This document shows, in pieces, positions 1 through 7,506 of a DNA stretch of 64,000 nucleotides. The notes under the pieces are model-generated. The model was not told where the DNA came from. It searched no databases and saw only the letters and a program-made list of their open reading frames with translations. Position 1 is the stretch's first letter. Each line of letters starts with the position of its first letter. A program made the translations under genes and the position numbers. Origin of the DNA: ZC4RG25 sp023428365 (lineage in GTDB: Bacteria; Pseudomonadota; Alphaproteobacteria; Rhizobiales; Hyphomicrobiaceae); assembly GCA_050283925.1 (NCBI GenBank), contig JBNOAI010000012.1:124001-188000 (forward strand). The letters run 5' to 3'.

Positions 1-409
1 CCAGGCCCTTATATCCGCCATGTGCGCGATAATCGTCGAGCGACAGCGGATCGATCAGACCGCAGCGCGAGAACATCAGCCGCGTCTGCCGCGCCAGGAA
101 ATTGATCTTCTCAACGGCTCCGACCGATTTCGGATGCGCGAGGATGGTTTGCAAGTCGCCGCTGATCAATGCTGCGGTCAGCCCGGCATTCAGATCCGAG
201 ATATCCAACGGGCCAAGCCCATAACGGCGCCTGCCATCAACCTCGATTTCGACCAGCGGCTCGAGCCACATCATGCCGCGAGAACCGGTGCGCACGATAT
301 CGACCGGCCGCCCCGCAGCCATGACCGCACGGGCCAGTGTCGCGGCGATATCATCGGCCCCTACCGCGATCGCCGCGGCGTCCTTGGGAATGTAAAGCCG
401 GATGGTCAT
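1..409 (-). CDS. fdsB: NAD-dependent formate dehydrogenase beta subunit FdsB (partial, runs off window start)
   Basis: The first 136 or so residues can be read before the window edge. FdsB is the NuoF-like FMN and 4Fe-4S subunit of soluble molybdenum formate dehydrogenase; it passes electrons from formate oxidation to NAD+. The visible part has the short N-terminal domain of the family, and its last readable residues are LDDYRAHGGYKGL, the family signature that leads into the FMN domain. The ATG at 409 overlaps the fdsG stop as ATGA, so translation is probably coupled. The 4Fe-4S motif and the rest of the operon (expected alpha subunit and accessory genes) lie outside the window. The family assignment rests on the N-terminal quarter plus the fdsG neighbour. 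Confidence 0.85.
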   Translation of the reverse strand, partial: MTIRLYIPKDAAAIAVGADDIAATLARAVMAAGRPVDIVRTGSRGMMWLEPLVEIEVDGRRRYGLGPLDISDLNAGLTAALISGDLQTILAHPKSVGAVEKINFLARQTRLMFSRCGLIDPLSLDDYRAHGGYKGL

Positions 410-870
410 GCCCCGGCCTCCTTCAACATGGCGTCGAGCTTGGATGCCGTAACGCGCCCGACAATACGCCCATCGATCATTGCCGACGGCGCCGTTGCGC
501 ATAGCCCCAAACAGTATACCGGTTCGAACGTCACCCGACCATCGGCGCTGGTGTTTCCGCATGCAATGCCGAGGCGGCCTTCGACGTGCGCGCAAAGCGC
601 ATCCGAACCCATCGACTGGCATGCCTCGGCCCGGCACAGCTTCAACACGTGACGCCCGGCGGGTTCACGCCGGAAGTCGTGATAAAACGTCACGACTCCG
701 TGAACCTCGGCACGTGAAAGATTGAGCGCCTCAGCAAGAGCCGGGACGACGTCCTCGGGCACACATCCAAGATCTTCTTGCAGCTGATGAAGTATCTCGA
801 TCAGGGCATCGGGCCTATGCCCGTGCTCGGCTGCGATCTGGCGTGCAGTGTCTGCTGCTGTCGCGTCCAT
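406..870 (-). CDS. fdsG: NAD-dependent formate dehydrogenase gamma subunit FdsG (NuoE-like)
   Basis: This 154-residue protein has the thioredoxin-like 2Fe-2S fold of the NuoE family. The four cluster ligands are visible as Cys79-x4-Cys84 and Cys120-x3-Cys124 (CLGLC). In cytosolic NAD-linked formate dehydrogenases this subunit partners the NuoF-like FdsB, whose gene overlaps by 4 bases. At 154 residues it matches FdsG rather than the longer complex I NuoE, which is present separately at 32780-33397. The ATG at 870 is preceded by a GGAA-type ribosome binding site. It is the first structural gene after the LysR gene, 110 bases away, and that gap holds a perfect palindrome that may control the operon. 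Confidence 0.9.
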   Translation of the reverse strand: MDATAADTARQIAAEHGHRPDALIEILHQLQEDLGCVPEDVVPALAEALNLSRAEVHGVVTFYHDFRREPAGRHVLKLCRAEACQSMGSDALCAHVEGRLGIACGNTSADGRVTFEPVYCLGLCATAPSAMIDGRIVGRVTASKLDAMLKEAGA

Positions 871-920
871 GGTTCCACATTCGAGTCATTCCAATCTAGA
901 CAAGATTGCGCAGGCTGCTC

Positions 921-930
921 TGGTATACCA
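921..930. promoter_or_regulatory. Perfect 10-bp palindrome TGGTATACCA, candidate operator of the fds operon
   Basis: TGGTATACCA is a perfect dyad 51-60 bases upstream of the fdsG ATG, in the only non-coding gap between the LysR gene and fdsG. Its position fits a transcription factor site. Dyads of this form are common for FCD-type GntR regulators, and a LysR T-N11-A box could also overlap it. Which protein binds is not shown by the sequence. Confidence 0.4.
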
Positions 931-980
931 ATCGGTTGTTCTGATTGTGTGATCAGGGTGGTCGATGGTGCAACGCAACA

Positions 981-1892
981 TCAGCGCCGCGTAGTTGCAG
1001 GCACCTCTATACCGTGGGCGCATTCGAACACCGCCTGGACCAGCGGTGATACGGGGTCGCGATCGACGGCCACCAATCCAACAGAGTGCTCGACCACGGG
1101 ATTAACGAGCGGAACCGCCCGCATATCGGACATCGGCCCGAGAATTTGCAGGAAATACTCCGGCACGATGCTGGCCAGGCCCATCAGATGTACGTTCGAG
1201 CACAGGTTGATAACTGAGTTCGTTTCCAACCTTGGCGTCGGCACGTTGTTGGCTGTGCGAAAGGCGCGGTCGATGATCCGGCGGTTCTGCATATTGGGTG
1301 TCAGCAGACAAAGCGGCTGCCGTGCGGCATCGGCCCACGTCACGGATTTTCGATTGGCAAGTTCATGGTCGGCACGAACCAACAGGCAGTACCGCTCCAT
1401 GTAAATCTCTTCCGCGCGCATCCCCTCGATCGGCTCGTTGTCGAGATAGGTCAGCCCGACATCGATCGAGAAATCCTCCAGGTTTCGAAGGATGTCGACC
1501 GAGCTTTGCGACAGCACCGTCAACTCGATGCCGCCGTGCCGATCCTGAATCGCCTTGCTGATGAGAGCTGCCATCGGAAGCGCGGCCGGAATCACGCCCA
1601 GCGACAGGCGTCCGAGCAGCGTGCCCTTGGTGTTGCGGAGCTTGGCAATTTCCTGCTCCAGGGACGACCAGTTATCCAGGATCGCGTGCGCCCACTTCAC
1701 GACGCGCTCGCCTTCCGGGGTCAGGCCATGGAAGCGTTGGCCGCGCTCGACGATCGGAACGCCAAGTTCCTGTTCAAGCTGACGGATGCGGCCGGACAGG
1801 GTCGGCTGCGAAACGTTGCAAGCCTTCGCCGCCCGCGTGAAGTGCTTCTCGCGGGCCAGTGCGGCCAGATACTGAAGTTGCCGAATATCCAT
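981..1892 (-). CDS. LysR-family transcriptional regulator, probable regulator of the fds operon
   Basis: A 303-residue LysR-type regulator. The N-terminal winged helix-turn-helix (residues 1-60) contains the usual LysR pattern, with FTRAAKACNVSQPTLSGRI as the recognition region. The rest is a periplasmic-binding-protein-like effector domain of normal length. It lies directly upstream of fdsG on the same strand. LysR proteins are known regulators of fds operons in other proteobacteria, though there they are often divergent; here the regulator could be co-transcribed. The effector is not evident from the sequence. The family is certain; the target is inferred from position. Confidence 0.88.
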   Translation of the reverse strand: MDIRQLQYLAALAREKHFTRAAKACNVSQPTLSGRIRQLEQELGVPIVERGQRFHGLTPEGERVVKWAHAILDNWSSLEQEIAKLRNTKGTLLGRLSLGVIPAALPMAALISKAIQDRHGGIELTVLSQSSVDILRNLEDFSIDVGLTYLDNEPIEGMRAEEIYMERYCLLVRADHELANRKSVTWADAARQPLCLLTPNMQNRRIIDRAFRTANNVPTPRLETNSVINLCSNVHLMGLASIVPEYFLQILGPMSDMRAVPLVNPVVEHSVGLVAVDRDPVSPLVQAVFECAHGIEVPATTRR

Positions 1893-1996
1893 GGGTCGTG
1901 GGCATCTGCCTGAGAGGCGGCTGAAACGGCGCCTGATCTATTCGGCAATCATAGCATCCGCGACGCGCGATTGAGAGCCCCTGCGACCGGCAGTGC

Positions 1997-2028
1997 TGCC
2001 GAGCGCTGAAATGGTTAAGCGCTCGGCA
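1997..2028. terminator. Strong hairpin in the gap upstream of the LysR gene
   Basis: An 11-bp perfect inverted repeat (TGCCGAGCGCT at 1997-2007, AGCGCTCGGCA at 2018-2028) with a 10-base loop. On the minus strand it follows the oxidoreductase gene ending at 2078 and precedes the LysR gene. There is no clear T-run, so termination is inferred only from position and stem strength. Confidence 0.45.
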
Positions 2029-2033
2029 ATATC

Positions 2034-2070
2034 CAGGGTCATCCCGACAAGTAGCACCGGGATGACCCTG
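2034..2070. terminator. Second hairpin, 13-bp stem, immediately after the Gfo/Idh/MocA gene
   Basis: CAGGGTCATCCCG (2034-2046) pairs perfectly with CGGGATGACCCTG (2058-2070) across an 11-base loop. It starts 7 bases past the stop of the minus-strand gene ending at 2078, where a terminator is expected. The GTCATCCCG core also occurs in the longer palindromic repeat at 43125-43253, so this may be a short member of a dispersed repeat family acting as a terminator. Confidence 0.55.
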
Positions 2071-2077
2071 TGAAATA

Positions 2078-3097
2078 CTACACCTTCTCCCAGCCCCCGG
2101 CCTTCGCCGAACGGAACAGGGCGTCGATCACCCGCATGTTGTTGATGGCGGTCTCAAGCGGGAACTGCTCGACGTTCTCGCCGCGAATGAGGCGTGAGAA
2201 CCGCTCGCCCTGTGCCGAATACTGATTGATCGCAGGGAAGTCTATTTCACGCGCCGGCTTGGTGCCGACGCTCTTGTCGTGACCGATGAACAACCGGCAG
2301 GCCGTCGGCGTACCGTGTGCGAACGGAAACTCGGCACGGATCCATCCCGTGGAGCCCACGACAGAGAAGTGCTGGTGGGATCCGCCGCCGCTCGGACCAG
2401 CCTGCATCGATACGGTGAAAACCGCTTGCCCGCTCGGGAATTCAAGAATGGCGCTCGTCAGACGATCCGTTTTGAACGTGGCGTCAATGTCCATGAGACC
2501 TACCGCCCGCGTCGGCTCTTCGCCGAAAACATAGCGAGCGCCGGTGATGCAGTAACTGCCCTGGTCGTACAGTGAACCACCGCCGACATCGGCCTTGTTG
2601 CGAATGTCGTTCGGATTGCGATTGTCGGCGCACATCGTGGTCTGCACGTACCGGATATCGCCAATTTCGCCGGACGTCACCAGATCGCGCATCGCCTTCC
2701 ACTGAGGGTGATTGCGAATGGCGAAAGCCTCCTCGATGAACTTGCCGGTGCGGTCGCGAACTGCGAGCAGCGAAGAGGCTTCCTCAGCAGACATCGCAAT
2801 CGGCTTCTCGCACAGCACGTGCTTGCCGGCTTCCATGGCCTTCGTGCACCACTCCACATGCATGTGGTTCGGCAACGGAATATAGACCGCCTCGATCTCC
2901 GGATCGGCCAGCAATGCTTCGTAGGATCCGTAAGCGCGCTTGATGCCGAGCTTGTCGGCAACCGCACGCGCACTGTCTTCATTACGCGAGGCAATCGCGC
3001 CCACACTGCAATTCGGCACGGCCTGCATTGCGGGAATGACGCGGCCCTGCGCGATGCCGGCAGTGCTGAGGATACCCCACTTAACGGGTTCTGACAT
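2078..3097 (-). CDS. Gfo/Idh/MocA-family NAD(P)-dependent oxidoreductase
   Basis: This 339-residue protein has the family's N-terminal Rossmann domain (KWGILSTAGIAQGRVIPAM near residues 6-24) and the active-site stretch HVLCEKPIA around residue 92, where the Glu-Lys-Pro lysine is catalytic. The C-terminal part is the usual alpha/beta substrate domain. Family members oxidise sugars, inositols or related polyols with NAD(P). The exact substrate cannot be read from the sequence. The gene is 32 bases downstream of a sugar isomerase-like TIM-barrel gene on the same strand, so the pair probably forms a small carbohydrate catabolic operon. Two hairpins follow it. Confidence 0.85.
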   Translation of the reverse strand: MSEPVKWGILSTAGIAQGRVIPAMQAVPNCSVGAIASRNEDSARAVADKLGIKRAYGSYEALLADPEIEAVYIPLPNHMHVEWCTKAMEAGKHVLCEKPIAMSAEEASSLLAVRDRTGKFIEEAFAIRNHPQWKAMRDLVTSGEIGDIRYVQTTMCADNRNPNDIRNKADVGGGSLYDQGSYCITGARYVFGEEPTRAVGLMDIDATFKTDRLTSAILEFPSGQAVFTVSMQAGPSGGGSHQHFSVVGSTGWIRAEFPFAHGTPTACRLFIGHDKSVGTKPAREIDFPAINQYSAQGERFSRLIRGENVEQFPLETAINNMRVIDALFRSAKAGGWEKV

Positions 3098-3129
3098 GAA
3101 TGTTGCTCCCAGACTTCGTGTTATGCCGT

Positions 3130-3951
3130 TCAGCGTTGCGCCCGGCGTTCCAGAAATTTGCGCGTCTCGACGACGGTCAGCTTGGCGCGCTCCAATGCGC
3201 TCAGGTTCGGAAACTCGAGCGCCAGCGGGACTTCCACGGCGAGTAATACATCGGCCGGCGTCGCGTCCATCATCTCGTCAACGTTGAGACCGCCCTTGCC
3301 CGTCAGGAGACGCGCGTTGCGGGCTTCATACATGAGATCCGCCGGTGCCTGGGCTGGAGCATCGCAAAGCTGGAAGCTGCCGACCAGCTTCGGATCAAGC
3401 GCCTTCAGTTCCTCAATCGAGCTATTGGAACGGCGGAAGTGCAAGGCATCGATCATGACCTGCGCATTCGGCTGATCAGCCGCGCTGATAACCTGCATCG
3501 CATCCGCCAGCGACTTGACCGCCCGGAATGGCATGAACTCCAGCTCGACGATCATCCCGAACCGTCGCGCCAGTTCGCACACCTGCGCCAGCTTCTCAGT
3601 GACGATCGAGAAATCTTCATCGTCTCCAGCCGTCACGACGCGGGTCACTCCAACGTCGGCTGCGGCCTCGAACATTGCTTCGATTTCCTGCAGATCGAGC
3701 GAGCGCGACAGGGCGACGACCTCCGTGTAGAGGATGCTGACCCCGGTCGCGGCGATCCGCTCCTTCGTTGCACGCCGAACGGCGGCATCCGTCAACGGAT
3801 AGGCGGGCGAACCGGGGGCCGTCTGACGCATCCTGAGCGTGGTGGACGCAAAGCCAGCCTCGGCCATCATGTCGATAAGATCGGGCGGGCCAACCTCAAG
3901 TGATGCCAGATGACAGAACGTCAGCGGCGCAGTGCTCGACCAGTTGGCCAT
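3130..3951 (-). CDS. Sugar phosphate isomerase/epimerase family TIM-barrel protein
   Basis: A 273-residue protein of the xylose isomerase-like TIM-barrel superfamily (AP endonuclease family 2, IolE/IolI-like). Typical features are the metal-ligand-type stretches VELEFMPF near residues 136-143 and MIDALHFRRS near 167-176, and a late Glu in LAVEVPLALE. Members isomerise or epimerise sugars and inositols. The gene is upstream of, and probably co-transcribed with, the Gfo/Idh/MocA oxidoreductase gene. Substrate is unknown. The ATG at 3951 is preceded by GAAGGT, a fair ribosome binding site. Confidence 0.8.
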   Translation of the reverse strand: MANWSSTAPLTFCHLASLEVGPPDLIDMMAEAGFASTTLRMRQTAPGSPAYPLTDAAVRRATKERIAATGVSILYTEVVALSRSLDLQEIEAMFEAAADVGVTRVVTAGDDEDFSIVTEKLAQVCELARRFGMIVELEFMPFRAVKSLADAMQVISAADQPNAQVMIDALHFRRSNSSIEELKALDPKLVGSFQLCDAPAQAPADLMYEARNARLLTGKGGLNVDEMMDATPADVLLAVEVPLALEFPNLSALERAKLTVVETRKFLERRAQR

Positions 3952-4127
3952 CGTGATAATCCTTCACCTTCAAGAAATCTGTTTCGGTCCGCTGCAAAGG
4001 GGGCAAGCTGGGCCAACATAGCGGGACAAGTGTGCGGGGTGGGACGTTATCGCTTCTCATGCAGGGGCGCGCTCTATGCTTCAGCTAGAGCAGACGGCGC
4101 TTTGACGTCAAGCCCAGGGCGTCAGTG

Positions 4128-5570
4128 CTAGCGCCAGAACTCCGGCCTGAACAACACCAGCACCGTGAACAATTCGAGGCGGCCCAGCAGCATGGCTCCG
4201 GCCAGCACCCACTTTGCGCCGACGGGTAGCGACGAGTAGTTTCCAACCGGACCAACGATCTCACCCAGGCCCGGCCCCGCGTTTCCGATTGCTGCAGCGG
4301 CTGACGACACCGACGTCAGGAAATCGAGCCCCATGGCCGTCAATATGACCGTGACGACACCGACCGAGGCCATATAAACGCAAAGAAATGCAATAACCGC
4401 AAAGGGCACGTCTTCCGGGACGCGTCGCCCATTGTAGACGAGTGTCATCACGCGATTGGGGCTGATGAGATTTCGCAGATACCCTCGCGTCACCAAGCCC
4501 GCCATCTGCAGGCGATAGATTTTGATAGCGCCAGTCGTTGACCCCGTGCATCCGCCGACAAACGTCAGAAGAAAGAATATGCCGATTGCGAATGGACCCC
4601 ACGTCGAGTAATCGCCGCTGGCAAATCCGGTTGTCGTGACCACGGAAGTCACGTTGAAAGCGGCTAATCGTAAAGCGGTGAAGAGTTCGACATCGCGCGT
4701 CACTGAGTACCAGACACCGACAACGATGCTCATGACAAACAGAAACGTTACAAAACCGCGGATCTGCGCGTCCCGCCAGGGCGCGCGATAATCGCCGTGC
4801 ATCGCTTTGACGAGAACCACAAACGGCATCGCTCCCAGCATCATGAAAGCGATCGCGATCAGTTCGAGCGACGGAGACGCCCAAAACCCGAAACTTTCAT
4901 CGTGTGGGGAAAAGCCGCCGGTCGAAACCGTCGCCAAGCCATAACAAACGGCATCGAATAACGACATGCCAAACAGCATGAATAACGTAATGCAGGCGAT
5001 CATCAGAATGAAATAGATCTTCGTGATCGCCTTCATGATTTCGACGGCGCGCGGCAGGACTTTCTCGGATCGATCCGAATTTTCCGTCTGAAAGAGCTGC
5101 AAGCCGCCGATCCGCAGATACGGCAGGATCATGATCGCCATCACGACGATGCCAAGGCCTCCGATACCCTGAAGAAGCGCCCGCCAGAGCAGAATTCCAT
5201 GCGGCAGCTTGTTCAGCCCGGTCATCACACTTCCGCCCGTCGTCGTCAGGCCGGACATCGCTTCGAAAAAAGCATCGGTGTACGACAGACCGAGCCCGGT
5301 GAATGGCACGGCCGCAAACGCAGTGACGACTACCCACGATAGCGTCGTCAGCAGAAATCCCTCTCGAACACCCACGCGAACACTGCGATGTCCGTAACCG
5401 GCAAAGACGAAAAGGCCGCCGACAAAAAGCGTGAAGGCTGACGAGGCGACAAAAGCGATCCACTCGCCGGGAGCATCGCTGACCGCAACAAGCGCCGGCA
5501 CGAGCATCAAAACGGCGAGCACACACAGCAGACTGCCAAGCGTGAGTAATATCGGGCGGATCTGGATCAT
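4128..5570 (-). CDS. trkH: TrkH-family potassium uptake protein
   Basis: A 480-residue polytopic membrane protein with the TrkH/KtrB repeat structure of four M1-P-M2 units. The filter-like segments are visible as TTTGGSVMTG, ATVSTGGFS, TTTGFASGDYS and AIGNAGPGLGE, each with the conserved glycine. It forms the membrane pore for potassium uptake and normally works with the cytosolic NAD-binding regulator TrkA, which is not in this window. It is apparently a single-gene unit: the neighbours are the unrelated TIM-barrel gene downstream and a 442-base gap upstream. Confidence 0.9.
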   Translation of the reverse strand: MIQIRPILLTLGSLLCVLAVLMLVPALVAVSDAPGEWIAFVASSAFTLFVGGLFVFAGYGHRSVRVGVREGFLLTTLSWVVVTAFAAVPFTGLGLSYTDAFFEAMSGLTTTGGSVMTGLNKLPHGILLWRALLQGIGGLGIVVMAIMILPYLRIGGLQLFQTENSDRSEKVLPRAVEIMKAITKIYFILMIACITLFMLFGMSLFDAVCYGLATVSTGGFSPHDESFGFWASPSLELIAIAFMMLGAMPFVVLVKAMHGDYRAPWRDAQIRGFVTFLFVMSIVVGVWYSVTRDVELFTALRLAAFNVTSVVTTTGFASGDYSTWGPFAIGIFFLLTFVGGCTGSTTGAIKIYRLQMAGLVTRGYLRNLISPNRVMTLVYNGRRVPEDVPFAVIAFLCVYMASVGVVTVILTAMGLDFLTSVSSAAAAIGNAGPGLGEIVGPVGNYSSLPVGAKWVLAGAMLLGRLELFTVLVLFRPEFWR

Positions 5571-6012
5571 GTCTCGTATCGGCCTGCGAAGCCCAAGATG
5601 ACTACCCTACCGACTAGATTCCGGCCGCGATCATACGTGGACGGAACAGCCTTCTTGGTCGGGAGAGCTGCACCTGTCCCGTTCCGACACCACTTGGCGA
5701 TAGTCGCACTTTGCAGCGCACTATGGAGTCGAATGTTGAAACTTCGGTCAACGCGTGAGCTCGTTCGTCACTCTGTCCTGCCCTGCAGATCGGAAAACAA
5801 TGCAAGCGCCGCCATCTCAGGGATTCAACGCCCAAGTGCATCGACTGCCTGTCGGCAACTCGCCGCCGTTTTGGGGCCTGTATCGGGCGCAACCTAAGCA
5901 CGACCGGGAACTGGACATGCATAAGCTGCGTTCTAACCATATCGGGACGCTCGGCGAGTGCAGTCGAGAGGTCCCAAGTCTACGTGATTCAGCCATAAAT
6001 CAGGAGGATTCC
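5571..6012. other. Non-coding gap between divergent trkH and csbD
   Basis: This 442-base stretch holds no convincing gene. The open frames across it lack ribosome binding sites and resemble nothing I know. Its right end contains a perfect EcfG-type promoter (5907-5932) and the csbD ribosome binding site. The trkH promoter should lie at the left end, but I cannot identify it. Confidence 0.6.
5907..5932 (+). promoter_or_regulatory. EcfG (general stress response) sigma-factor promoter for csbD
   Basis: GGAAC at 5907-5911 and CGTT at 5929-5932 are separated by exactly 17 bases, a perfect match to the GGAAC-N16/17-CGTT consensus of alphaproteobacterial EcfG sigma factors, which are controlled by PhyR and NepR. 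Transcription would start near 5940, giving a leader of about 70 bases to the csbD ATG. CsbD-like proteins are common stress-induced targets, which supports the call. Confidence 0.8.
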
Positions 6013-6213
6013 ATGGATTGGGATCGTATCGCCGGCAATTGGAAACAGATGACCGGCAAGGTCAAGGAGCAGTGGGGTAAGCTGACCGACGACGACCTCT
6101 CACAGATCAATGGCCGCCGTGAGCAGCTCGAGGGCAAAATCCAGGAACGCTACGGCTATACCAAGGACAAGGCTCGCGAGGAGATCGACAACTGGTTCAA
6201 CCGCCAGGTCTGA
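6013..6213 (+). CDS. CsbD-family stress response protein
   Basis: A 66-residue hydrophilic protein starting MDWDRIAGNWKQMTGKVKEQ, the hallmark of the CsbD/YjbJ family, which is predicted to be a small helical bundle. Family members are strongly induced by general stress, but their molecular role is unknown. The start at 6013 is fixed by a strong AGGAGGA ribosome binding site at 6002-6008; a longer in-frame reading from 5755 has no such site. The gene lies behind an EcfG-type promoter. A hairpin follows it (6238-6269), then a tiny membrane peptide gene. Confidence 0.92.
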   Translation: MDWDRIAGNWKQMTGKVKEQWGKLTDDDLSQINGRREQLEGKIQERYGYTKDKAREEIDNWFNRQV

Positions 6214-6237
6214 CGTCCATCCTCTCCTTTCTCCAAA

Positions 6238-6269
6238 AGCCGGCAGCCTCGATCTACGGGGCGCCGGCT
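6238..6269 (+). terminator. Hairpin between csbD and the 24-residue peptide gene
   Basis: AGCCGGC (6238-6244) pairs with GCCGGCT (6263-6269) around an 18-base loop, 25 bases after the csbD stop. There is no T-run after it. It may weaken read-through into the next small gene or stabilise the csbD transcript. Confidence 0.35.
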
Positions 6270-6290
6270 CCTTCCCGCGAGCAAAGACAG

Positions 6291-6365
6291 ATGAACTCGA
6301 TAATCTATCTGGTAGGCCTCGTTGTTGTCGTGTTGGCCGTCTTGAGCTTCTTTGGCTTGAGGTAA
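6291..6365 (+). CDS. 24-residue single-span membrane peptide
   Basis: An ATG-to-TAA frame encodes 24 residues: a short polar start (MNSIIY), one hydrophobic segment rich in Val and Leu (LVGLVVVVLAVLSFFG) and a C-terminal Arg. It is too short for normal gene finders. It lies 77 bases after csbD on the same strand and could be co-transcribed from the EcfG promoter. I recall very similar tiny proteins annotated in Rhizobiales genomes, but that is memory, not a search. The ribosome binding site is weak (AGCAAAGACAG). Function unknown; possibly a stress-linked membrane peptide. Confidence 0.6.
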   Translation: MNSIIYLVGLVVVVLAVLSFFGLR

Positions 6366-6395
6366 ACGCCGCCGCGACGGGACTTCCAAAACGAG

Positions 6396-6428
6396 AATGG
6401 CACCGTTGGGGGTTCCAACGATGCCATT
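6396..6428 (-). terminator. Terminator-like hairpin after tsf
   Basis: AATGGCA (6396-6402) pairs with TGCCATT (6422-6428), with an inner GTTGG/CCAAC stem separated by a 2x2 internal loop. On the minus strand it lies 23 bases past the tsf stop and is followed by CTCGTTTT, a short T-run. It could also serve as a terminator for the convergent csbD unit. Confidence 0.55.
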
Positions 6429-6451
6429 GCTTCAGCCCAGAGCGATTGACT

Positions 6452-7390
6452 TCAGCGCGTTCCGCCAACAGCGGCGGCAACTTCCGCAGCGAAGTCTTCT
6501 TCCTTCTTCTCGATGCCTTCACCGAGCGCATAGCGCTTGAAAGCGACGATCTTGACCGGCGCGCCAACAGATGCCGCCGCGTCCTTCACAGCCTGCTCGA
6601 CGGTCGACTTTCCATCCAGCACGAACACCTGCTGCAGCAGAACGACCTGCTGGAAGTATTCCTTGCGCAGACGACCTTCGACCATCTTCTCGACGATCTC
6701 CTGCGGCTTGCCCGACGCTGCGGCCTGCTCCAGGTAGATCGCGCGCTCGCGTTCGATCACCGACTTGTCGAGCTCTTCGACCGTGACGGCCAGCGGAGCC
6801 GCAGCCGCGATGTGCATCGCCACCTGGCGGCCGAACTCTGCCAGTTTCGCCTTGTCGCCCGTGCTCTCCAGCGAAACGAGAACACCCATCTTGCCGAGAC
6901 CGTCACCGGCACGGTTATGGACGTAATCAATGATCACGCCGTCGCCGGAGGCGCGCAGACCATCCGTACGGCGCACGCTCATGTTCTCGCCGATTGTGGC
7001 TACCATCTCTTTGACGTGCTCCTCGACGGAATTCGAGGTGCCGGGGAACGGCAGCGCCAGAAGCTTGGCAAAGTCGCCATCAGCCTTCAGAGACAGCTTG
7101 GTGATTTCGCGGACCATGTCCTGGAACTGGCTGTTGCGCGCCACGAAGTCGGTCTCGGAATTGACCTCGACAAGCGTGCCGACGCCGCCCTCGACCATCG
7201 CGCCGATCAGACCTTCCGCAGCAACGCGGCCGGACTTCTTGGCAGCCTTGGACAGGCCCTTCTTGCGCAGCCAATCGACCGAAGCTTCGATATCACCGTT
7301 GTTTTCGATCAGAGCCTGCTTGCAGTCCATCATGCCCGCGCCAGTCTTGTCGCGGAGCTCTTTCACCATCGATGCGGAGATCGTCGTCAT
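6452..7390 (-). CDS. tsf: Translation elongation factor Ts
   Basis: EF-Ts catalyses GDP/GTP exchange on EF-Tu. The 312-residue protein starts MTTISASMVKELRDKTGAGM, with the UBA-like N-terminal domain and the signature GMMDCKQAL and ASVDWLRKKG motifs, then the two-part core domain (TDFVARN near residue 80). The start at 7390 is chosen because GAGAGGG lies 5 bases upstream; a GTG at 7396 has no such site. It is 116 bases downstream of rpsB, the standard order. The usual next genes pyrH and frr are missing; a convergent csbD unit lies there instead. Confidence 0.95.
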   Translation of the reverse strand: MTTISASMVKELRDKTGAGMMDCKQALIENNGDIEASVDWLRKKGLSKAAKKSGRVAAEGLIGAMVEGGVGTLVEVNSETDFVARNSQFQDMVREITKLSLKADGDFAKLLALPFPGTSNSVEEHVKEMVATIGENMSVRRTDGLRASGDGVIIDYVHNRAGDGLGKMGVLVSLESTGDKAKLAEFGRQVAMHIAAAAPLAVTVEELDKSVIERERAIYLEQAAASGKPQEIVEKMVEGRLRKEYFQQVVLLQQVFVLDGKSTVEQAVKDAAASVGAPVKIVAFKRYALGEGIEKKEEDFAAEVAAAVGGTR

Positions 7391-7408
7391 CAGCACCCTC
7401 TCGGGTTG

Positions 7409-7477
7409 GCCGGCACGCTTTCAGCGCGTACCGGCGGGATTGAAAAACAGCAGGCTCGGACGATCGCGATCGCCGAG
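7409..7477. promoter_or_regulatory. Two adjacent inverted repeats in the rpsB-tsf spacer
   Basis: GCCGGcACGC (7409-7418) pairs with GCGTaCCGGC (7426-7435) with one mismatch. Next to it CTCGG-a-CGATCG / CGATCG-CCGAG (7455-7477) contains the perfect 12-base palindrome CGATCGCGATCG at 7461-7472. Both lie between the rpsB stop and the tsf start. They may act as an attenuator or RNA-stability element that sets the S2 to EF-Ts ratio; this is inferred only from position. Confidence 0.4.
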
Positions 7478-7506
7478 TCTGCCGGACAAGGGCGATTTAC
7501 GCCCGA

